37,787 nt of DNA from Aigarchaeota archaeon (GTDB lineage: Archaea > Thermoproteota > Nitrososphaeria_A > Caldarchaeales > Wolframiiraptoraceae): contig JANXDS010000007.1 of the NCBI GenBank assembly GCA_025059205.1, positions 1-37,787 of the forward strand, in the 5' to 3' direction. The position numbers were made by a program, and so were the translations under genes. Positions 33,029 to 37,787 of the stretch are shown here, in pieces (position 1 is the stretch's first letter; every line of letters starts with the position of its first letter). The notes beneath the pieces were generated by a model. The model saw nothing but the letters and a program-made list of their open reading frames with translations, was not told the origin of the DNA and made no database searches.

Positions 33029-33146
33029 CCCGCGGTAGCTCAGCCTGGTAGAGCTTCCGGCTGTAGGGTCTGCCAGAGGCAGGCCTATTCAGCCTACCGG
33101 GCGCACAGAAACCGGAGTGTCGCAGGTTCAAATCCTGCCCGCGGGA
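33029..33146 (+). tRNA. tRNA-Tyr (anticodon GTA) with 44-nt intron
   Basis: Acceptor CCCGCGG (33029-33035)/CCGCGGG (33139-33145), discriminator A, with the archaeal Tyr identity pair C1-G72. Anticodon stem TCCGG/CCGGA. The intron is 33067-33110, at canonical position 37/38. The splice sites form an exact bulge-helix-bulge: central helix CTGT (33061-33064)/ACAG (33105-33108), three-base bulges AGG and AAA cut after the second base. The spliced loop is CTGTAGA and the mature length 74 nt. The intron itself contains an 8-bp hairpin (33067-33085). Confidence 0.96.
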
Positions 33147-33237
33147 CTAAAATTCAAAAAATCTTTTTCTATGTTTGACTAACGGGAAAAGACATAAAGT
33201 TATAATCTTGGAAATTAACCTAAAGGTAAGGAATACG

Positions 33238-35679
33238 ATGTCTGACACTTCGTATGTGAAAGTGACCACGGAAATTCAGCGTAGAAGGACTTATGTCAAA
33301 CCCATGAACGAAAGGATTGCAAAGCTTAGGAGCGAGAGCGTTAATGCCGAGGTCAAGGTATCTGCTGAAAGAGCGAAGCTGGTGACCGAGTTTTACAAGA
33401 GTGGTGCTGCAAGAGGGAAGTCTGTTCCAGTCCAGCGTGCTTTGATGTTCAAATATTTGATGGAGCATGTTAGCATTCCAGTTGAAGACGGGCAACTTAT
33501 TGTTGGTATAAGAGGGACGGGGCCGAAGGAGGTGCCAACATATCCCGAAATATGCGTCCATACCATTAAGGACTTGGAGACGTTAGATTCGAGAAAAAAC
33601 ATGCCATACAAGGTTGACGAAAAAACCAAGGAGCTTTATGAACGCGAAATCATCCCATTCTGGAAAGGCTCCTCGATGAGGGACGTGATCTTTGAGCACC
33701 TCCCAAAAGAGTGGAAAGATGCATACGAAGCTGGAATATGGACCGAATTCATGGAGCAAAGAGCGCCAGGACATACCGCTGGAGGAGATAGGGTATTCAA
33801 AATGGGGATCCTGGATATAAAGAAAGAAATCAAAAAAATGATAGAGGAGACAGATCCAAGCGATCCAGAATATTTTGATAAGTTAGAAGAATTGAAAGCG
33901 ATGGAAATAGTAGCTGACGCTATAGTGAGATATGCAGAACGATATGCTGAAAAGTTGGAAAGAATGGTAGCAGAGGAGAGAGATGAACGAAGAAGAGAAG
34001 AACTGAGACAGATGGCGGAGATATGTCGCTGGGTTCCAGCCCATCCACCAAGAACATTCTGGGAGGCGCTTCAACACTATTGGTTCATTCATGTTGGCAT
34101 AACTTACGAAACTAATCCATGGGATTCGTTCACTCCAGGACGGTTAGACCAGCACCTCTATCCGTTTTATGAACGGGATATAAAAGAAGGGAGGTTAACG
34201 AAGGAATTTGCGAAGGAATTATTGGAGGCTTTTTGGGTGAAGTTTAACAATCAACCGGCAGTCCCAAAGGTTGGTGTGACACTTGAAGAAAGCTTCACTT
34301 ATAACGATTTTTCAAAGATCAACATTGGGGGTTTGAGAGAAGATGGGTCGGACGCAGTTAATGAACTTTCATACTTGCTTTTGGAAGTGTTAGAAGAAAT
34401 GCAAACAATGCAACCAAACACAGCAGTCTTATTAAGTAGTAAGAATCCAGACCGTTTTCTCATGAGGGCTCTGGAGGTCATATCACGAGGCTTTGGAGAA
34501 CCTCCGCTCTTTAATTTTGATGGTGCTATAATTAAAATGCTGAGACAAGGAAAAAGCTTGGAAGATGCACGCATGTGTGGAGTCAGCGGTTGTGTAGAGA
34601 CTGGTGCCTTTGGAAAGGAGGCATATATTTTAACCGGATATTTGAACCTTCCTAAGATATTAGAGATTACGTTAAACAACGGCATAGATCCAAGAACGGG
34701 TAAGAAAGTAGGAATAGAAACTGGCGATCCGAGAAAATTCAAAACTTTTGAAGAGTTGTTTGAGGCTTTTGTAAAGCAGCTGAGGCATTTTATCTCTATC
34801 AAGTGTATGGGAAATGACGTCATAGAAACGCTTTATGCGAAGTATCTTCCGGTACCGTTCTTGTCACTATGGATTGAAGATTGTGTAAAAAATGCGAAGG
34901 ACTATAATGCCGGTGGAGCGAGGTACAATACTAGTTACATCCAGATAGTTGGGCTAGGAACTCTCACGGACTCGTTGGTATCCTTGAAGTACAATGTGTT
35001 CGAAAGAAAACTTTTCACGATAGATGATGTCCTCAGCGCTCTAAGTAAAAACTACGAGGGGCATGAGGTTATGAGACAGACGTTTATCAATAAGACACCG
35101 AAATATGGAAACGATGACGATTATGCTGACGATATTGCAAAAGCAGTAGTGAATACCATTGTAAGAATCGTGGAAGAAACTCCTCCGACACCAGTGAGGA
35201 AAGCCTCACGTAGGGTTTACTTTCTTCCAACGACTGCCCATATATACTTCGGAAAAGTAACAGGTGCGACGCCTGACGGAAGAAAAGCTAGCGAGCCGCT
35301 TTCTGAGGGTATATCGCCCGTGCAAGGAATGGATAGGAGGGGTATAGTAGCAGTTTTTAGATCCGTAGCAAAAATTGATTGGGACAAAACTGGAGGGGCG
35401 TTACTCAACCAAAAACTCACTCCAGACCTATTACTTGACATGGAAAATATCAAGAAGATGGCTCAACTTATAAGAGCGTTCTTCACGTTAGGAGGGCACC
35501 ATGTACAATTCAACGTCGTTAGTGCAGAATTACTGAGAGAAGCGCAAAAACGTCCTCAAGACTTCCAAGATCTGATGGTAAGGGTTGCAGGTTATAGCGA
35601 CTACTTTGTAAATCTTCCAAAAGGGCTTCAAGAAGAGATAATAGCAAGAACAGAACAGAAGACATTACATAGTACGTGA
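33238..35679 (+). CDS. Glycyl-radical enzyme, PFL2/hydroxyproline dehydratase-like
   Basis: 813 residues. The thiyl-radical Cys452 lies in CGVSGCVETGAFGKEAY with Glu454 (Cys-x-Glu, as in C-O/C-N lyase members such as glycerol dehydratase, CutC and HypD). The glycyl radical site is RVAGYSDYF with Gly785, near the C-terminus. The SGCVETG.FGKEAY.LTGY context is the one I associate with trans-4-hydroxyproline dehydratase, but a related dehydratase cannot be excluded. It is an oxygen-sensitive cytoplasmic enzyme for anaerobic fermentation or amino-acid use. ATG 33238 is preferred to TTG 33175 because AAGGTAAGG precedes it. It overlaps the activase gene downstream. Third positions are more A/T-rich than in most neighbours, hinting at transfer. 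Confidence 0.9.
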   Translation: MSDTSYVKVTTEIQRRRTYVKPMNERIAKLRSESVNAEVKVSAERAKLVTEFYKSGAARGKSVPVQRALMFKYLMEHVSIPVEDGQLIVGIRGTGPKEVPTYPEICVHTIKDLETLDSRKNMPYKVDEKTKELYEREIIPFWKGSSMRDVIFEHLPKEWKDAYEAGIWTEFMEQRAPGHTAGGDRVFKMGILDIKKEIKKMIEETDPSDPEYFDKLEELKAMEIVADAIVRYAERYAEKLERMVAEERDERRREELRQMAEICRWVPAHPPRTFWEALQHYWFIHVGITYETNPWDSFTPGRLDQHLYPFYERDIKEGRLTKEFAKELLEAFWVKFNNQPAVPKVGVTLEESFTYNDFSKINIGGLREDGSDAVNELSYLLLEVLEEMQTMQPNTAVLLSSKNPDRFLMRALEVISRGFGEPPLFNFDGAIIKMLRQGKSLEDARMCGVSGCVETGAFGKEAYILTGYLNLPKILEITLNNGIDPRTGKKVGIETGDPRKFKTFEELFEAFVKQLRHFISIKCMGNDVIETLYAKYLPVPFLSLWIEDCVKNAKDYNAGGARYNTSYIQIVGLGTLTDSLVSLKYNVFERKLFTIDDVLSALSKNYEGHEVMRQTFINKTPKYGNDDDYADDIAKAVVNTIVRIVEETPPTPVRKASRRVYFLPTTAHIYFGKVTGATPDGRKASEPLSEGISPVQGMDRRGIVAVFRSVAKIDWDKTGGALLNQKLTPDLLLDMENIKKMAQLIRAFFTLGGHHVQFNVVSAELLREAQKRPQDFQDLMVRVAGYSDYFVNLPKGLQEEIIARTEQKTLHST

Positions 35680-36641
35680 TAGCATTGTCTGCCATCCTGA
35701 ACTCTAAAAAACAAACTAAAGCACCAAATCAGTCAATTAAGGGAAGAATATTTGATATAGAGAGTTATGCGATACACGACGGTCCCGGTATTAGAACCAC
35801 AGTCTTTATGAAAGGTTGTCCACTTAGATGCTGGTGGTGTCATAATCCAGAGGGGATTGATTTCTCTAAGAACCTAATGTATTTTGATTATAAATGCATT
35901 CGTTGCAAAACATGCATGAAAGCATGTCCGACAAACGCTATCTCGTTTAATGGGGAGGAACACATCATTAATCGAACGTATTGCTCAAGGTGCGGAATAT
36001 GTGCCGAACGGTGTCCTACAGGTGCTCTGAGACTTGTTGGATATGACATTACAGTATATGAACTGGTGAGAGAAATTGAGAAAGACGTCCTCCTCTACGA
36101 TCGCTCTGGGGGCGGGGTCACTTTTTCGGGCGGAGAGCCGCTCTTTCAGCCATTGTTCCTAAAAGAGGTTCTGAAAGAATGTAAAAATAGAGGTATACAT
36201 GTGGCACTGGATACTACAGGATATGCACCACCAGAAATATTTAGATCATTTATAGATATTGTTGATTTATTTCTTTACGATATAAAATTACTAGATGACA
36301 AGGAGCACATAAAATATACGGGCGTTTCGAACGAGCCTATAAAGAAAAATTTAATGACCATCGTGGAGAGGGGTAAAGGGAATGCTGTAATTCTGCGGTT
36401 CCCGGTAATTCCCGGAATAACAGATACAGAAAAAAATCTAAATGAACTTTTGGTCTTTCTCTCGGAACTAAAAGGGATAGACGAAATAGATATACTACCT
36501 TTTCATGATGTGAACGAAAAGTATGAGAGACTTGGTATTGAGTACAAGATGAAAGGATTTCGTGCACCCTCAAAAGAAAAGTTGATATACATAAAAGAAA
36601 AGCTCGAAGGTGCTGGATTTTTCGTCAAAATCTGGGGGTAA
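35676..36641 (+). CDS. Glycyl-radical enzyme activating enzyme (radical SAM)
   Basis: 321 residues. The radical SAM cluster is GCPLRCWWCHNPEG (C-x3-C-x2-C), preceded by SYAIHDGPGIRTTVF, the usual start of activases. An inserted ferredoxin-like region carries two [4Fe-4S] motifs, CIRCKTCMKACP and CSRCGICAERCP, characteristic of activases for dehydratase-type enzymes rather than PFL. GGGVTFSGGEPLFQP binds SAM. It installs the glycyl radical on the enzyme encoded upstream; GTG 35676 overlaps that gene's stop (GTGA), so the two are translationally coupled. Confidence 0.94.
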   Translation: MIALSAILNSKKQTKAPNQSIKGRIFDIESYAIHDGPGIRTTVFMKGCPLRCWWCHNPEGIDFSKNLMYFDYKCIRCKTCMKACPTNAISFNGEEHIINRTYCSRCGICAERCPTGALRLVGYDITVYELVREIEKDVLLYDRSGGGVTFSGGEPLFQPLFLKEVLKECKNRGIHVALDTTGYAPPEIFRSFIDIVDLFLYDIKLLDDKEHIKYTGVSNEPIKKNLMTIVERGKGNAVILRFPVIPGITDTEKNLNELLVFLSELKGIDEIDILPFHDVNEKYERLGIEYKMKGFRAPSKEKLIYIKEKLEGAGFFVKIWG

Positions 36642-36712
36642 CGTAACAACGAAGGTTCGACACTTTTAAGATTAGCTCTTGTTTGACGTACCATCATAAC
36701 GTTAAAGGGGCT

Positions 36713-36726
36713 TTTTTTATAAAAAT
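36713..36726 (+). promoter_or_regulatory. TATA box of the glycerol dehydrogenase-like gene
   Basis: TTTTTTTATAAAAA, about 56 nt upstream of ATG 36782, in the 140-nt gap after the activase gene. Confidence 0.5.
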
Positions 36727-36781
36727 TTCCGAAAGTCTTATTTACCTAATTGCTCCTAACCATAACCTTTGTGATGTAAAG

Positions 36782-37787
36782 ATGTTACCGGGCATAAAGA
36801 TGATGATCTTCCCAAGAAGGTTCGTAATGGGTCCGGATGCACTAAAGGTAGCTCCAAAGCTAACGAAGATCTACGTGAAGAAGCCGCTGTTGATGGGCGG
36901 AAAGAGGGCATTAGAAGCCTGCAGAAAGAAGGGATTCCAGGCAGGCCTTGAAAAGGAAGGCGTAAAGTTCGTAGAAGCGGTGTTCGGAGAAGGTGTTCCA
37001 TACGGTCCCGAGTGCTGCGAGCCGGAGATAGATAGGCTAACGAAGATAGGAAGGGAAAACGGTTGTGACGGAGTAATAGTAGCCGGTGGAGGTAAGGCCA
37101 TAGATGCTGGCAAAGCAATAGCCAGTAAGCTTGGCGGCGAGGTCGTGGTCATTCCGACGATTGCAGCGACGGATGCACCAACAAGCGCATTATCCGTCAT
37201 CTACACAACGGAGCACGTTTGGAAGGAGTACTGGTTTTACGACATCAACCCGGCGATGGTATTAATAGACTCGAAGATAGTGGCTGAGGCTCCAGCCAGA
37301 TGGCTAGCAGCAGGTATGGGTGATGCCGCATCAAAGAAGTTCGAGGGAAGGGCATGCTACAGGACGGGCGCGAAGAACCTGGCCATAAAGCCTGAATGGC
37401 TCGGCGCAGGTCCAGACCTTGCATTCCTAATCTGCGAGAACCAATGGGAAAGGCTAAAGGCATACGGAGAGGCTGCGATGGATGCCGCAAGAAGAAAGGT
37501 CGTATCTCCGCAGCTAGAGGCGATAATAGAGACTAACGTACTGTTCAGCGGCCTTGGATTCGAGAGTGCGGGACTGGCAGCAGCCCACGCTGTCCACGAC
37601 GGCATGACGCTGGCGGAACACCTAGTTCCGGAGGAGAAGAGGCCTGTTCATGGAGAGCTAGTATTCTGGGGTGGCTTCGTTCAGTTAATATCCGAGGACG
37701 CACCTATATGTGAAATACTAGAATACGCTACTTGGGGCCACAAGGTTGGATTACCGCTAACGTTTGAAGAGATGGGATTCAAGCCTG
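36782..37787 (+). CDS. gldA: Glycerol dehydrogenase-like (iron/zinc alcohol dehydrogenase family), 3' end missing
   Basis: 335 codons visible; the window ends within the gene. An N-terminal Rossmann-type domain opens with MIFPRRFVMGPDALKVAPKL. The NAD-binding loop is VIVAGGGKAIDAGKAIA, followed by VVVIPTIAATDAPTSALSVIYT. Metal ligands are visible as Asp in GMGDAASKKFEGRAC and His in GLAAAHAVHDGM and RPVHGELVFWG, as in GldA. It oxidises glycerol to dihydroxyacetone with NAD+, or reduces small carbonyls. ATG 36782 is taken; two ATGs six and seven codons on are alternatives. Its own promoter separates it from the glycyl-radical operon, but a shared fermentative role is plausible. Confidence 0.9.
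   Translation, partial: MLPGIKMMIFPRRFVMGPDALKVAPKLTKIYVKKPLLMGGKRALEACRKKGFQAGLEKEGVKFVEAVFGEGVPYGPECCEPEIDRLTKIGRENGCDGVIVAGGGKAIDAGKAIASKLGGEVVVIPTIAATDAPTSALSVIYTTEHVWKEYWFYDINPAMVLIDSKIVAEAPARWLAAGMGDAASKKFEGRACYRTGAKNLAIKPEWLGAGPDLAFLICENQWERLKAYGEAAMDAARRKVVSPQLEAIIETNVLFSGLGFESAGLAAAHAVHDGMTLAEHLVPEEKRPVHGELVFWGGFVQLISEDAPICEILEYATWGHKVGLPLTFEEMGFKP

Overview
The window looks like a chromosome segment of a thermophilic archaeon, probably of the TACK or Bathyarchaeota-like kind. The sequence evidence is: TATA/BRE-type promoters with short leaders; frequent AGG/AGA and ATA codons; a tRNA-Tyr with C1-G72 and an intron carrying an archaeal bulge-helix-bulge splice site; an NrpR-type regulator; KaiC-like/HTH and ThiN proteins; and a CRISPR repeat ending in ATTGAAAG. 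The lineage is an inference; there is no rRNA or marker gene to settle it.

Bases 1-9790 hold the end of a CRISPR array and a type III-D-like interference operon, all on the plus strand. In order: a CARF-domain candidate ring nuclease, a small Cas11/Csm2-like subunit, three Cas7-family RAMP proteins, a 103-residue unknown, Cas10 with intact HD and GGDD motifs, a fourth Cas7-like RAMP, a Csx10 (Cas5-like) RAMP and a fifth Cas7-like RAMP. The genes overlap by a few bases. Two of them (the third RAMP and Csx10) have strong Shine-Dalgarno sequences but no canonical start codon. No cas1, cas2, cas6 or CARF effector nuclease is in the window. An unrecognised Cys-rich gene follows.

Bases 10360-22326 are largely nitrogen metabolism and general functions: a pyrimidine-dimer glycosylase, glutamine synthetase, a KaiC-like ATPase with a coupled HTH protein, a PurM/HypE-like protein, a ThiN protein, a membrane-anchored protein with a possible His/Cys caspase-like (clan CD) dyad, a CARDB-repeat surface protein, an FMN-type glutamate synthase domain protein, an NrpR-like repressor and tRNA-Leu(GAG).

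Bases 22412-27825 form a corrinoid-dependent methyl-transfer module: a RACo-like [2Fe-2S]/ASKHA activator divergent from a corrinoid protein, an MtmB homologue without an amber/pyrrolysine codon, and an MtaB-like zinc methyltransferase. A palindrome lies between the divergent promoters. Tail-to-tail with this is a BMP-family ABC importer operon (27829-32454), preceded by a strong palindromic operator candidate.

Bases 32455-33028 are gene-free but rich in hairpins. They are followed by intron-bearing tRNA-Tyr(GTA), a glycyl-radical enzyme (hydroxyproline-dehydratase-like at its active site) with its radical-SAM activase, and the start of a glycerol-dehydrogenase-like gene that runs off the end.
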